Position numbers and translations under genes: made by a program. Below, one piece after another: positions 38,331 to 50,450 of a stretch of DNA of 64,000 nucleotides. The stretch is taken from assembly GCF_000143535.2 (NCBI RefSeq), contig NC_037319.1, positions 558,001 through 622,000 on the forward strand, read 5' to 3'. Position 1 is the stretch's first letter; each line of letters begins with the position of its first letter. The notes beneath the pieces are model-generated. The model saw only the letters and a program-made list of their open reading frames with translations, had not been told where the DNA came from and did not search any database. The DNA comes from Botrytis cinerea B05.10 (taxonomy: Eukaryota > Ascomycota > Leotiomycetes > Helotiales > Sclerotiniaceae).

Positions 38331-40705
38331 TATATTTGTTTGGATTGTGACGAGAATCGAGGCTGCTTTAGCATTCTCTTTAGTATCTAGAATAATAACA
38401 GAATTATTCTATATGTAATATAATGCTATATATTAATATTATTCATTTCGATCTATTAGGCTTTTCTGCGATATCAATTAACCGAAAGAATGTTGCTTAT
38501 GAAAAAGTGTGTTATTGGTCCTACTTAGTGACACCTTTCAATGCTTATAACTATTATAATCAAATAACTATTTTTGTACTAAAGAAATATCCAAGGAGTT
38601 TGGAACAGCATGCCACCAAATGAAAATACTATCGAAGCTGGGCAAATGTTCAATTTCAGCAAATTGAATTTGTCTCCGAATCGGTCAATCTCTCGTAGAG
38701 GTCAATTGTTCCGCTGGCTTAGAGTTAGTTGATGAGTTGTCAGTAACATCAGTAATGCATGATATTTCGTATATATGACCATTCAATACTTTGGTTACGA
38801 GACCGCTCCGGCTCTGAATGAGAATTTGTGATGCTATTTTGATGACTGAGTGTGAAACTTCGCTAGAGTTATTTCTCCAGGCCAAAGACACCGCTCTAGA
38901 GATGAGTGCAGGATGAACAGTCTTGACTTTTGTTGTAATCATTAACAAAGCCAATTGTGATTTCATCGACTTCTTTGGCAAGAATTTTACTTGGATTAAT
39001 CCTTTTGCAGAGCTGGCATAGCGGCTTGGTCGTACATAATGAGGTTACCTGTTGTTCTCTGCAAGCCGCTATACTGTTAACATGGAAGAATGTCTCTACC
39101 ATCAAGACAACTAGAACTAGAGCTTTGAAAAGCCATGACTATCATTCCACGAGCGATACAGAACATTTGAGGACAACCTTGTGTAGGTTTCCCTCCAGGC
39201 TTGCAGTGCATCATGGCTGATAGATTTTGGTTGCTGTGCAGTAAGATTGTGGATAGTAGCAATATGTAGCCCGTGTCTCTACTACAGTGACATTGATACT
39301 CAGTTAAATAATGCGAAGCTTGAAAAAAAAAAAACACAACTCTTGTCATTTGTTATGCACATGATTACAGCCCACCGAAGATTGCGAAACTAAAATGATG
39401 CTGACTTGACAAGCCTTCTTTTCGGGAAATTCAGCCAGATACTTGTTGAACACCAATGTTTTACCACGTGTCGCCTTGCCACGACTTTTTATCTCAACAG
39501 TTGAAGTGACGTTTGAATAATACATTGTCTTCCACCTCATTGCAAATCAAAAGATGTATGGCTTCATTTCATCTTTTGACCTGTTCAATCACACAAGCGT
39601 GTGATTATGTGGATATAGTCATGGACTCATCACAAGAATCAGTCCCTACAAGCGGTATGAAAAACACTTACTTTATCGAAACACATTCGCTATGCACTAC
39701 CCAGTCCCAGGCCTTGTCCCTCCTATCTGAATGCCCAAAAATACCACTCGAGAACTGGTACAGCCATATTTATTGTGTGAGACTGAGCTGCGAAAAGTTT
39801 TCGTTAAACCATACGCCTTTGTTGGTGGGACCGAAGATCTACAATGGTCATGGCAGCTCATTCAAAATTCACACTACTGATTGCGAGACTACCACTGCGG
39901 ATATGTATATATATCATGCCATCAAAGCAAGAGAAAATACTTAGTATTGGTAGGAAGCTAGCGATTGCAGCCTTCTTTGCAAGTTTCGTGAGAACTTCGA
40001 TGCTTAACACATGGTCGGTTTCTCAATTCCTTCTACTTCATGGTGTATCTTCTAGTTGAGACCTTCTGAATACAGGTTTTCCCGATGACATTAGTAAGTG
40101 ATTTACCATATTCCTGTTCTATTTCAATCAGGAAAGCAACGATTTGCTGAAAAGATAAGTAGATTAGGTAGATTGGTTCAATATTGCCTTGACTGGATTC
40201 GCGGCACTTCTACTTTTATTACCACATAGAATAAAGAAATCTACAGGCAGTGCTGCGGTTAAAGCTACAATACGCAAAAACCAACGAATGGTTATGGGAA
40301 AAGATTTATGTTTTACTACACACCAAAACCACCATTACTTTTGTTGCTTCATGATGTCCACATCGACATACATGTACAGATCAGATCTGAAAAGGAACAA
40401 ATCGATCACTTTTCGCCATTATTTTTGCTCGTGAATCAGGAAGGAACACTGCCGAGAGAAAAATAGGACATGTCAGGACTCTACGATTCGATCACGGAGA
40501 TCTGAACGGGTTGTACTTGTGTGTTTTTCGATAGCGAGAAAGTATACCCACCTCGATCGAGTTCACGAATCTCGGATATCTCAACACGTATCAATACAAT
40601 ACTATCGGTCTCACTTGTAGAACCCGTGTATCTATCGTGTTTCCTCTCGCTTGCTACGCACTGATTGATTAGTCTTTTGCACTACTCCAGACTCACATTT
40701 ACACC

Positions 40706-40737
40706 CACACACACACACATATATATACATATATAAA
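40706..40737. repeat. (CA)n-(TA)n compound microsatellite
   Basis: CACACACACACACATATATATACATATATA tract. Confidence 0.85.
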
Positions 40738-41845
40738 TCTATCTACAGTACACAAGAATCACCAATCAAATACCATACACACAAATCCGACATACTCCGG
40801 AGTCATTGAATCGACCGCCCGGAGATCCAGATCTAGAATCTTGATCTTGATATTCATCACACAAAGCGGTGGAATGTGAAAGATCGCGCTCGCTTGGCTA
40901 GTAATATATATCATTACATATAATTATAAACGGCTTCTCAAGATAGGAAGGATACAGTCAGTCATCCATACCAAACTATCACATCCAAAGAGGAATCGAC
41001 ATAGAGGTAATAGATGAAATGCGCGATGCGATGCGGCACTTGCAATAATATTCACCTTTGTTTTTGTAGTAGTGGTTATATTACTCTAGCATGTGTTGAG
41101 ATAGATAAATACGATATACCATACTGCACAGTTTGGGTTTACAGCAGATAATCACAGACGCACCAAACTCGCATATCTCTACTGTGTATCCTATATTTAG
41201 ATTGTCCCCTTCACTTTTCATGTCTGTGGTTGGATTAGATTATATATCTATGATACAATTACTAACACCACCCTGTGGTAGAATCTATGATTTTGTTTTG
41301 TTATTGAATAATAAAAACACACAAAAATATGGTTTATATATGGTGTGGTATATATGATACATACCATACCTATCCATCCATCCATTCAAAAACCTCCCAG
41401 TCTCCAAATCCAGAACCTCAAATATCTCCACCCCTCCATCCCCCCTCTCTCCCTTTCAACCCCCCAAACAAGATTACATACAAGCGACGCAAGAAAAAAA
41501 AAAAAACAAAAACAAATCAAAACATAACTTTTAATTCATCCCCGGAGTTGAGTTTGATAGATGATTGATTAATATATATATACTTTTGTATTTTATAGTA
41601 TTATATAATATTTTCTCTTCCTCTTTTTACAATCATTGATTATTGATTTATATAACTTATAAATCGTTTCTAAGAATAAAAGTAAAACAAAACAAAACAG
41701 AACAAAGAAACCCTCAAATCTAAAAATACAAAAACCCAAAAATCATTAGAATTTGAGAATTGAGAAGCGAGAATGTATCTTTTCACTACTACAATATCTC
41801 TTAATTGATAGGTTTATAATAGTTATAATTAATATTGATTATAAA

Positions 41846-41895
41846 GTGAAGTGAAGTGAAGTGAAGTGAAGTGAAATGAAATAAAATAAAGTGAA
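41846..41895. repeat. (GTGAA)n pentamer microsatellite
   Basis: Six GTGAA units followed by decaying copies (ATGAA, ATAAA, GTGAA). Confidence 0.85.
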
Positions 41896-42092
41896 ATAAA
41901 GGGTTATGATTATTTATTTATTCATATGTTAAATAATATCTCATTTTTCCAGCTACTTTCTTCTTTTCAAGACTTTAATACAAATCTCGATATGCAACTT
42001 AGCTTCTAGTTCATCAAATCAATCATTCCTCATTCCTCTCCGCTCTCCGCCCCTTTCCCAACTTCCCCTCCCCACTCTCCCAATCCCCTCCT

Positions 42093-43181
42093 CTATAAAT
42101 CCCACACCCCACCCCTCACACACTCCTCCACAAACCCCCTCACTCCCCTCCCCCTCCCTCCAATAACCGCCTCTAAATCCCCACCCAACCACGCCTCCTC
42201 ACCCCTCCTGACCGCCCCATCAAGTTCCCCCAAAACCCTCGCCAACCCATCCTCAACCCCTCCCTCCACCATCCCCTTCACAATCTCCTCTTCCCGCACA
42301 TGCACATGACTAATTTTCCTCCCCAACAATTCCGTCAAGAGCAAAGCCACATCATCATAAGCCCATAATTCCGCTCCCTTCAAAACCAATTCCATATCCA
42401 CCAATCCCTTCTCAAAAGTATTACTTCTCCACCCAATCAAAGCCTTATACGCCACATTTGCGATATCCTCTGCACTCACAAACGGGATCTTCCCACGGCC
42501 CGTCGCTGAAACCAATCGATTTTCATCGCGGATAGTGTATCGATGGTGCATTTCCGAGAAATTCTCCATGAACCAACTCGGTCTCAATATCGTCCATTCC
42601 ACAGCATTCGGATCGGGATTATTCGGTATCTGACCATCATCTCGATATTTCCTCCCTTTTCCTTTTATGTACTCAGATATCTGAGATAAAATTGGTCCAT
42701 CCCCACAATGTTGTATACTCCCACTCAGAAAAACAATTCTTCTTACTCCTCTCTTGATTACCCCATCGATAAACTTTTTGGCCAAAGGAAGTGCATCGAG
42801 AACAGGAGGAGCGATCATAAAAACCGCATCGACTAAATTTTCTTTTGCGTCGTCGTCCCCCTTGGATGTGATAAAAGGATTATCATAACTATTCGTATCC
42901 AACCAATCGAATTCAACTCCTTTAGTATTTGGAAGTGATGCTGGAGATGATCCGGATCGAGATGCTAAAAGAACATTATATCCATCGGCCGAGAGGAGAG
43001 GAGCGATTCGTCGAGCGACCTTTCCTGTACCACCGAGAAGCAAAATCGTAGCCTTATACGTCCCGTCATTTTTGAGTCCAACATCGGTACCCTTCAACTC
43101 ATTCCTATCCATCTTTCCAAAATCCGGCTGTGGCGTCCTATCTAGTTCTCGGCAATCCTTTGCCACCAACCTGGAATTCAA
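42093..43181 (-). CDS. NmrA-like NAD(P)-binding reductase, ergot-alkaloid EasG/FgaFS-like family
   Basis: Single exon, 362 aa from the first ATG; a second ATG at 43112 (residue 24) would give 339 aa and may be the true start, since homologues usually begin close to the Rossmann strand. TILLLGGTGKVARRIAPLL at residues 45-63 is the dinucleotide-binding motif; IAPPVLDALPLAKKFID, RIVFLSGS and WTILRPSWFMENFSE follow the atypical SDR/NmrA layout with no SDR Tyr-Lys pair obvious. The family includes iminium reductases of ergot pathways as well as redox-sensing regulators, so substrate is open. The C-terminus is strikingly Gly/Arg/Glu-rich (GGRGRGVRGFVEECVRGG) and its coding strand is almost all purine. 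Next to a Zn2Cys6 regulator in the same orientation, with a CGG-type palindrome between them. Confidence 0.8.
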   Translation of the reverse strand: MNSRLVAKDCRELDRTPQPDFGKMDRNELKGTDVGLKNDGTYKATILLLGGTGKVARRIAPLLSADGYNVLLASRSGSSPASLPNTKGVEFDWLDTNSYDNPFITSKGDDDAKENLVDAVFMIAPPVLDALPLAKKFIDGVIKRGVRRIVFLSGSIQHCGDGPILSQISEYIKGKGRKYRDDGQIPNNPDPNAVEWTILRPSWFMENFSEMHHRYTIRDENRLVSATGRGKIPFVSAEDIANVAYKALIGWRSNTFEKGLVDMELVLKGAELWAYDDVALLLTELLGRKISHVHVREEEIVKGMVEGGVEDGLARVLGELDGAVRRGEEAWLGGDLEAVIGGRGRGVRGFVEECVRGGVWDL

Positions 43182-43426
43182 TCAAGAATTCGTGCGTGAA
43201 TTCAAAATATTATCCTAGATTGATAAGATGGTGGGGAAACCGAATGAAAGTAAACCTATCAAATACTCCAAGGGTTCAATTGGACAATCCGAATACAAGC
43301 ATGATTCATGCTCACCCAAGTCCCTGCGTATGTGCATGATTTTCACACCAATGCAATATCCATGACTTTAGTCACTTCTGTTGCATACCCGAAACAAGCC
43401 GGACCACTTTGTCTTCCGTTTGGTGG

Positions 43427-43451
43427 CGAACTCCGGCCCTTCCGGAGTTCG
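43427..43451. promoter_or_regulatory. Perfect inverted repeat with CGG-N5-CCG core
   Basis: CGAACTCCGG (43427-43436) and CCGGAGTTCG (43442-43451) are exact reverse complements around CCCTT. It lies 246 bp upstream of the first ATG of the NmrA-like gene and 147 bp past the stop of the Zn2Cys6 gene. Inverted CGG triplets with a fixed spacer are the classic target type of Zn2Cys6 dimers. It could equally be a hairpin near the 3' end of the regulator transcript. Confidence 0.5.
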
Positions 43452-43597
43452 AACATTTTTGTTTCGAACTTCGAATTTTCGTCGTGGGATCGTCTTCAAA
43501 AATTATATACCTCAAGAAATACATCATCAAGCAAGAATAAATCTGGCATATTGTCAATAAAGCTTCGTGAATAAGAACTGATCAATAAAGACAAAAC

Positions 43598-45326
43598 TTA
43601 CATGTGAATTCCCATCTGCTGTTGAACTTCTCTCCAATCAAATTTGCGTTCATATTGATGCTGCCTCCTCCAAAGGATTTCAAGTAATTCCAAGGCTCGA
43701 TCAGCATGCTGTATGATTTTGATTAGCTTAAATCCAGAGACTTTATTCCTCATTATCTTTCCCATCATGCCCATACAAAGCAGACTTACATAAAGTGCAA
43801 TCCTAGTATCAGCCTTCAACTTCTTCCTAACCGTATCCTCCACTGCCCAATCGTTAAAGATACTTGCTCCGGCCGCAAACAATCCATAATACAAACCCAT
43901 CTCCAATCCATAACCCTCTGGCGTCTCAGCAGCAATATCTAGAACCTGTGTGATTGCCTCCAAAACTTCCGGAGATGGTGGTTCTTCACCAACCGGATTA
44001 ATAATATGATGAATGAAAAGAATGCATCCGTACATGCAAGCTTTTGTACTGGAGAATGCTTCAGCTTCCAGAGTTTCCGCGACGGTGAGTTTAGTATCGC
44101 GTGGTTGTCGTCGCCAATCATTGGAAAGATCCCGGAGCATAGACGGGCAATTTTGCCACCACATCTGAACTTCATGTTGGATTCCAAGGGCTTCTTGCTT
44201 GATCATGATTTGTTCTTCGACTGATTTTTCGACGAGGGAACGACTGGATAGACGAGATAACTTGGCCATAAATATCATAAACACATGGAATTCTCCTGTC
44301 ATAACACCGCCCGGGTCATAATATGGCCAATTCAAAGCTGGTTCTGCTGGTGAAGATGAATCGCCGATTTGTTTTGGACTTGTAGATAGCGACGGGGCAT
44401 CTTCAAGCCAATAATTTCCAGGCAATAGCGGACCCTGTCCTGCCCATAGAGAACCAGAAACATCAAGTAGTGCAAAGAATCTCGTGAGGAAATCCGAAGT
44501 TTTAGGACCTCCTCGATGCAAGATAAGATCTCGCGCTCCTTTAAGATGCTCCAACCATAATCCTCTATCCGAATGTGATATCTATCATGTGTAAGCCACG
44601 TGTATCATAATATAAGTAAATCGAGAAAGGGAATTACCTCATAAACACATAGTAACAGACAAGCACCTAGTGTGGCATTTTGTTTCGCAACTGAATTGTC
44701 ACATAGTGCTGTGTTAAGTTCCCTCAAAGCCATGGAATAATGTTTGGTAGCCTTAACCTCATGCTGCTTGTCAGTCCTACTCATATGGCCCGCTGCCAGT
44801 GCGATAATACTATGTAATAAAGCCGGGCTGGTCGTCACAAATGGTACCAACTCTTCCTTGAAAGGGTTCCCTTCATCATCATTTGCATATGCCAAGAACC
44901 TGGTACAAAACCCCACAAAATGGTGAATGTAGGGCATGGTCGTTTTATCAATATTGGGGAATTCAATAACGAAAGAATCTTTGGGAATACGTGTTTTACC
45001 CAGCGCAAGTTGTTGAGTGGTGGGCAATGAGCTGGTGCTGGACATTCCATGACCATGGGATGTCGTGGCGAGCATGTGAGCCGGAGGTGTACTCCATTTA
45101 CAATCGCGTTGAAGGCGAATACATCGACCGCAGTCTGGTTTCCCTTCATCACATTTCACTTTCCTTGCCCGACATGTTAAGCAACCTTGAACGCGTCAGA
45201 ATTGAAGCCATAAGCCATATACCCATTGCCATCTGGATGGGATGGATGATTGATGTGTAAAAGGAACGTGAACGGACCTGTTCTTGTTCGAGGGACAGGG
45301 GCTTTGATCCCCATTCCCGGCGCCAT
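43598..45326 (-). CDS. Zn2Cys6 transcription factor with fungal-specific regulatory domain
   Basis: Model (minus): exons 45326-45278, 45185-44638, 44581-43790, 43708-43598. The first junction, with an unusual GTCCGT donor, rebuilds RTRTGCLTCRARKVKCDEG followed by KPDCGRCIRLQRDCKW, a complete C-x2-C-x6-C-x6-C-x2-C-x6-C binuclear cluster. The third intron (43709-43789, 81 bp) has good GTAAGT...ACAG ends but is stop-free and in frame, so retention would only insert 27 residues. The middle part (ALAAGHMSRTDKQHEV, LGACLLLCVYE) is typical of the fungal-specific regulatory domain. The start is taken at MAPGMG, but the frame is open upstream to ATGs at 45374 and 45476. Nuclear DNA-binding protein; targets unknown, with the adjacent NmrA-like gene a candidate. 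Confidence 0.85.
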
Positions 45327-46560
45327 ATTTACTTTGGTATTAGAGGCATTCAAGTTCGTTTTCCCTTTGTACATATCAAGGAGGGGATGGCGGTAGTGTT
45401 GAGTGGACAGAGGATGTAAAACGTTGAAGTTGTCGACGTTCTGTGATATTGAATGGTGGTTGATTTGTAAAAGCAAAAAAGAGTCAATGCAACACGAACA
45501 CAGTGTAGTGACTCGTGAGTAAAGTCCACTTTCTTGAGGTTTGCAGTTTTGTGATGGCCTGTCGATCGATTAACCAGGTGTGCACAACCTGGCGTTTAAG
45601 CTTTACTTGAAGAAGATTAGAAGGTATACGACAGAGCCACTTTCGAAGCTTTCAATGCTTTTCATTGGCCACGTCCGGTCCCGACAATAAATGATACTCA
45701 ATATTTCAATGTTTGGACATCTATCTGTACGAAGCTGGAAAAAGGTTCGAAAAAAAGGAGTACCCCGTATAACACCTAGTAAATTATAATCTATATGAAA
45801 ATTTGGAAAAGAGATTAACCATTGTGTGAAATGGAATTGTATGGAAAATTCGTCTAATTGTAATGAACCCCTTCATTTCTCCATCTCTTCGTTTCGTCAT
45901 CTCTTCCAGATTCACGGGTACAGCAACTTCCCAAATTCAAAATCTTCAAAGGTAAACATCTAGAGCCGTCAAGATCTCTGATCCTCCGTCATAAACTCAA
46001 TAATCTTTGACTTTGATATTGATCATGTGGGTTCCAACTTGGTTCCTAAACTCCTGACGGGTCAGTTATCCTTTTCTCCAACATTATAGTTTCATCGATC
46101 AATGAATTACTTTATGGTAATTGGTTCATTCTCCAATATTTCAAATTAGTGCGGGGTGATCAAACCCTGTAAAAATTCCTTTAGTTTGAGATAGTTGGGA
46201 ATAGTTTGCGGCATTTCTACCTGCAAGAGTCTGCATCGAGAAATTGTATGTGCCGGAAGGAAGGAAAGGAGGTCCGCGGGGAGATCTGGAAATCTATGGA
46301 AGCTTGAAGATGGGGGATTTTGTTCATGGATTGATGGGTAAGGTAGGAATAGGATTCGAATCCTTATACCTGATACATTGTAGTGTGCTCATATACCGGT
46401 ACATGTTCATGTTCATGTTCAATGAATGAAAATAATGTCGGTCTAGACATGTCCGTAAATCAAATTAAAATCTAAACTATATCTTTAAATGTAAATAAGT
46501 GCTCTGTAGAATGCATCAACATGTAGAAATCATCATCATAGCCCCAAACCGTTTGCCCTT
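45327..46560. other. Intergenic; promoter of the Zn2Cys6 gene and 3' flank of the Atg22-like gene
   Basis: No coding region recognised. Open frame upstream of 45326 may be extra N-terminus of the regulator. Confidence 0.5.
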
Positions 46561-48406
46561 TTATGTCGACTTATCTAATCCTCTACTACTCTCCGTAGAA
46601 TCAGATCTGCCCATGTTCAGATCATTATCTCTAATCTTTTGTAAATCCGACCTCTCTCTTTCTAAATACTCTGCGCATTCAACTCTACTCTTCGACTCAC
46701 TAATCCAAAAGATTGCAATCGTAGGAACAAATATCAATGCTGCCACGAAAGGAAATGCTGCCCATTCACTGCCATTGCGATCAACAATAGCACTCGAAAC
46801 AATGGGCCCAATCCACGCTGACCCTTTGGAAACAATACCCAAAAGACTGAAGAACAAATATTCTCTGCCTTTAGGTACCAATTCTGCCATGAATGCTTGT
46901 CCGTATGGATATTGAGCACCGAGGGTGATTCCATATTGTGCTTGAAAGAGCCAAAACTCCCATTCGTTATGGAAACCAAACTTGGTAGTCCAGAGACCTA
47001 TCATTCCCCAAAGCGCAATGATTACACAACCACAATTGCAAAATTGAAGCATGGTTTTGGTACGGATCTTGAACTTTTCTTGAAGATAATAGGCACCGAA
47101 GACTCCGACTGTAGTTGAACCACCTTGAACCATGATGAGATAGGTATTTTGCGTCGCGGAGAATTCGACAACTTGCGTTTGTGCGATTGAGACGAGTGTA
47201 AGTACTGTAGCGACTCCATCTGCCAATAGGAAAAATGCAATCAAGTAGAAGAAAGTTTGTCTCAACTTCCATACTTGCTTTGCGGCGAAAAAGGTTTGTT
47301 TGAAACCGAAGGTAAGGTAATTGTCACCCTTGGGTAGAGGTGGTCCAGGTCGCTTCTTTTCCCAGATGAACCATGGAATGGCAAGAATAATCCACCATCC
47401 CGTAGTGACAGCGACAGAGACAGAGTATCCCCAATTGTTCTTTTGTGTAGAATCATTCGCACCGATTCCTGCCAAGGCTGCTAATGCTAAAGCTCCACAG
47501 ATTGTGAATCCAACATTATTCCATCCGTAACTTACATTCATAACCTTGGATCTTGCCATTGAGCACTTGTCTTCGTATTCTGTTTCTGTCAATGTGCCTT
47601 GCGCATAATCTTCTCTCGCTTTATGAACTTCGGGAAGGTCGTGGGCAAGTTTGGGAAAGATCGCGTTGAAGAAAACATAGGAAGACCACCAAGTAACACC
47701 TGGGTAAGATATTAGACACTGTGTATTTCTGCCGTGCAATTGGAAACTTACTGCTGATAATGTAGAGAGCCATGGCGATTCTCCATTGGTGTGCATATTG
47801 TACTCCCAAAAACCCGAATTCAAAGGCGAATGTAATAAGGGAAAACAGTCTCACAACCCATGGATTCCAATTACCGAAATCTGCCAAACTTCCAATGGTG
47901 AGGAACAGTACAGCTTGCGAAACGAATGTCAATCCTGATGCTATCAACACCACCGATGTATATGCTTTTGTCCCTCCATTCCAAAAGACATGGCAAGGAG
48001 TATCATCGCCGCAAGGCGCACTGCCCAATGGCAGGACGTTGGGGTTGAAAGCGGCTTGGTATATCAAGTTTTGAAAGAGAAGATTCGAGCTGAAGATCAA
48101 TTGGTGTTAGTAATCGCATGCTATCGACGGAATTGTGGTACACGATGGATATGGATGGACCAGCAACACTTACTATTGAAAAGAGCCAATTCCATTATTC
48201 CCTGCATAGTATGCATAGTATGACCAAAGTTCTTTCTTTGTCGCAGGTGGTCCTGTATCCTTTTGATGCGCATGAAATACGTGATTTGATGGCGCACTCC
48301 CTATCTCCATCCCAACTGTTCCATCTTCAGCGCTTTGATAAGAACCTGGGGCGGCCACAGCAGTGAAAGGTAACTTGTCAACGGTTTCATGCTCCGCAGC
48401 CGTCAT
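46561..48406 (-). CDS. Atg22-like vacuolar effluxer (MFS)
   Basis: Exons (minus) 48406-48174, 48089-47752, 47699-46561; 569 aa. Junctions read GSFQ-YSNLLFQNLIYQAAF and ALYIIS-SVTWWSSYVFF. After ~55 hydrophilic residues comes KKELWSYYAYYAGNNGIG, the family's N-terminal signature (ELwgWYaYs.A...). About 12 transmembrane segments follow, with AQYGITLGAQYPYGQAFMAE and LVPKGREYLFFSLLGIVSKG near the C-terminal half, well conserved in Atg22 proteins. In yeast Atg22 exports amino acids from the vacuole after autophagic breakdown. Filamentous fungi have several paralogues, so this need not be the true orthologue. Co-oriented with the two genes downstream of it. Confidence 0.9.
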
Positions 48407-49245
48407 GATGAAGAAGTTTGGATAAGGCTAAGACAAAGACAAAGAGGCTAATAAAAAGGGAGTGGACATCGAAGAAGGGAAACCAGGAAAAGGTAGAAAG
48501 AAGTATGAAACTGATTTCAACAAACCTAGAAGCTAGAACGGGCCCTGCAAATTTGAATCGTACATAGACCGCAACGGTGTATGCGAATCTTGACCAAAGT
48601 GGTTACCACTCCCAGCGTTCAAAGCTTTTCAATAATCCCACTGGCTTCCGATTGAAGGAACGGTATGCAAGCCTCTTGGTGTGTTTCCTTACCTACTTTG
48701 TATAAGTCAGCGGACCTGAGGCGGAGAACATGGCAGATGGCAGGGCCAGCCGACGACGTAACCGGAAATGGCTTGTTGAAGAAGCATGATTTGCGCATTG
48801 GCTGGACGTGATTGAATTTCCATTGGCTGATCAATGTCGGCGGAACTCGAGGAGGAGTTCGTGCTTTTCAGACCTTTTCTTCTTCCCCTTGCTTCAATTT
48901 CGACGCCTGGAGTCGATCCTTGTTGAGGACCCATCTTGTCTGATCTTTAACCACTGTCGAGAGGCGTTGTGAAAGTGTGAGGTAAGGAAAATCCCAGGAC
49001 AGCAGAAAGTTAAATTGAAATTCGCTCCACTGGGCCGAGTCCACTTGTTTGATGTTCCCTCGTCGTAAGTATACGACGTAAGGCTCGATACCCGTGAGCT
49101 CGGGTAAAGCGAGACGAGCTAGTAATCACATGTTATTCTGCGGTCTCTCCCGACTCATGCGTTCCACCAAAAGCATCGGGTAAACCGCTTAATTGATTAT
49201 TAATAGCCGTTGATGATGCTGGTACGATGTGCTAGGGCTGTGGAT

Positions 49246-49247
49246 GG

Positions 49248-49281
<34 letters not shown>

Positions 49282-49465
49282 ATCCCGGTATATACATATA
49301 TATATGTGTGTGTGTAAGCTCATGTATCACAGAATATATATGTGTGTGTGTGTGTATGAGCTCATGCATCACAGTTTATATATATATATAGGTGTGTGTG
49401 AGAGCTCATATATCCCAGTGTATATACGGATGTGCGTGTATGAATGAGCTCATTTATCCCAGTCT
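49246..49465. repeat. Minisatellite of roughly 55-65-bp units
   Basis: Each unit combines a (TA)n tract, a (TG)n tract, GAGCTCAT or a variant, and TATCCCAG/CATCACAG. Four to five imperfect copies with drifting lengths of the dinucleotide tracts. Confidence 0.75.
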
Positions 49466-49804
49466 CCCAGCGTCGCATTCTTCCCGGGACGAGGGCAAAG
49501 AGAGAGGGGAGAGGGATTACACCGTCGAAAGCCCCAGGGTCATGTTCTTCGGATGCCTCTATGCGTGCCTTAGGTTTCAGGCACCTGTCCTTTAATCTTT
49601 TATAGTTTTGCAGCATCGCATCGGTCAAGGCCATTCTGCCTCTCGCAACGGGAAGGCGGTAATGGCGCCAGTGGGTCTCGGAGGCGGCGTCCACAACCTT
49701 TATCCCGTGACAGACATATGTCCCTTGCCTTCCCTTCCCTTCCCTCGCTCCTCGCTCCCCTTCCCTTGAATCCCATCCACCTGGCTTATTACTACTATGG
49801 CTTA

Positions 49805-49832
49805 CTTTACACTTTACACTTTACACTTTACA
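49805..49832. repeat. Heptamer tandem repeat (ACTTTAC)4
   Basis: Four exact 7-bp units. Confidence 0.85.
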
Positions 49833-50280
49833 CCTCTTATTTCACCCTTCACTCCCCCCTCCCTCGCCGAGTTTCTAAATATACCCCAAGTACACCCAGA
49901 TTCAACCCACCACTCAGATCCCTTCTTTCTCGCCTTCCTCATGTAATTATCCTTTCCCCCAAGCTTCACTAACTTTCACTAACTTTCACTAATTCGACAT
50001 AAATATCCATTCGAGTCATTTATGCTCGCCTATCTCCGAATTTGCGTCCATTACGACTCACATTTATCACATTCTTCTCCGATTGCCCCTCATGTGAAGA
50101 GAATCCATCCATTCACAGCCTTCAAAATCCTTTCTTCATTAATAACACAATCTTTCATTATTTCTCACCCCTCGCCCACGATGCCACGGTCGCTCCCAAG
50201 AGAGTCGTATCGCGGAATAATCTATCATGCAAAACATCCACTTCTGCTAGTATCAATGCCCTCGGTTTGATGTGCACACT

Positions 50281-50375
50281 CGAAGACGAGAGTCTAGAGT
50301 CGAGAGTCGAGAGTCGAGAGCCGAGAGTCTAAAGTCTAAAGTCTAAAGTCCAAAGTCCAAAGTCTAAAGCCGACG
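50281..50375. repeat. Heptamer tandem repeat (GAGAGTC / TAAAGTC)
   Basis: About twelve 7-bp units; the first half is mostly GAGAGTC, the second TAAAGTC/CAAAGTC, sharing the AGTC core. Confidence 0.85.
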
Positions 50376-50407
50376 ACGAAGAGTACCACTCACAATTGCC
50401 CACCATC

Positions 50408-50450
50408 ACCACTGCTCACCACTGCTCACTACTGCTCACTACTGCTCGCT
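50408..50450. repeat. Decamer tandem repeat (ACTGCTCACY)n
   Basis: About four 10-bp units with C/T variation. Confidence 0.8.

Larger units (their letters stand above)
38331..42092. other. Gene-poor 3.8 kb, increasingly A/T-rich
   Basis: No gene supported. Several 60-145-codon open frames (for example plus strand 39513-39944) have no domain features. The interval holds (CA)n/(TA)n at 40706-40737 and a pentamer repeat at 41846-41895; 41500-41990 is strongly A/T-rich with AAAAC-type runs, probably the downstream flank of the NmrA-like gene. Confidence 0.5.

Noticed and set aside
39513..39944. 143-codon plus-strand open frame
   Set aside because: Composition unlike the neighbouring real genes, no domain, no intron continuity.
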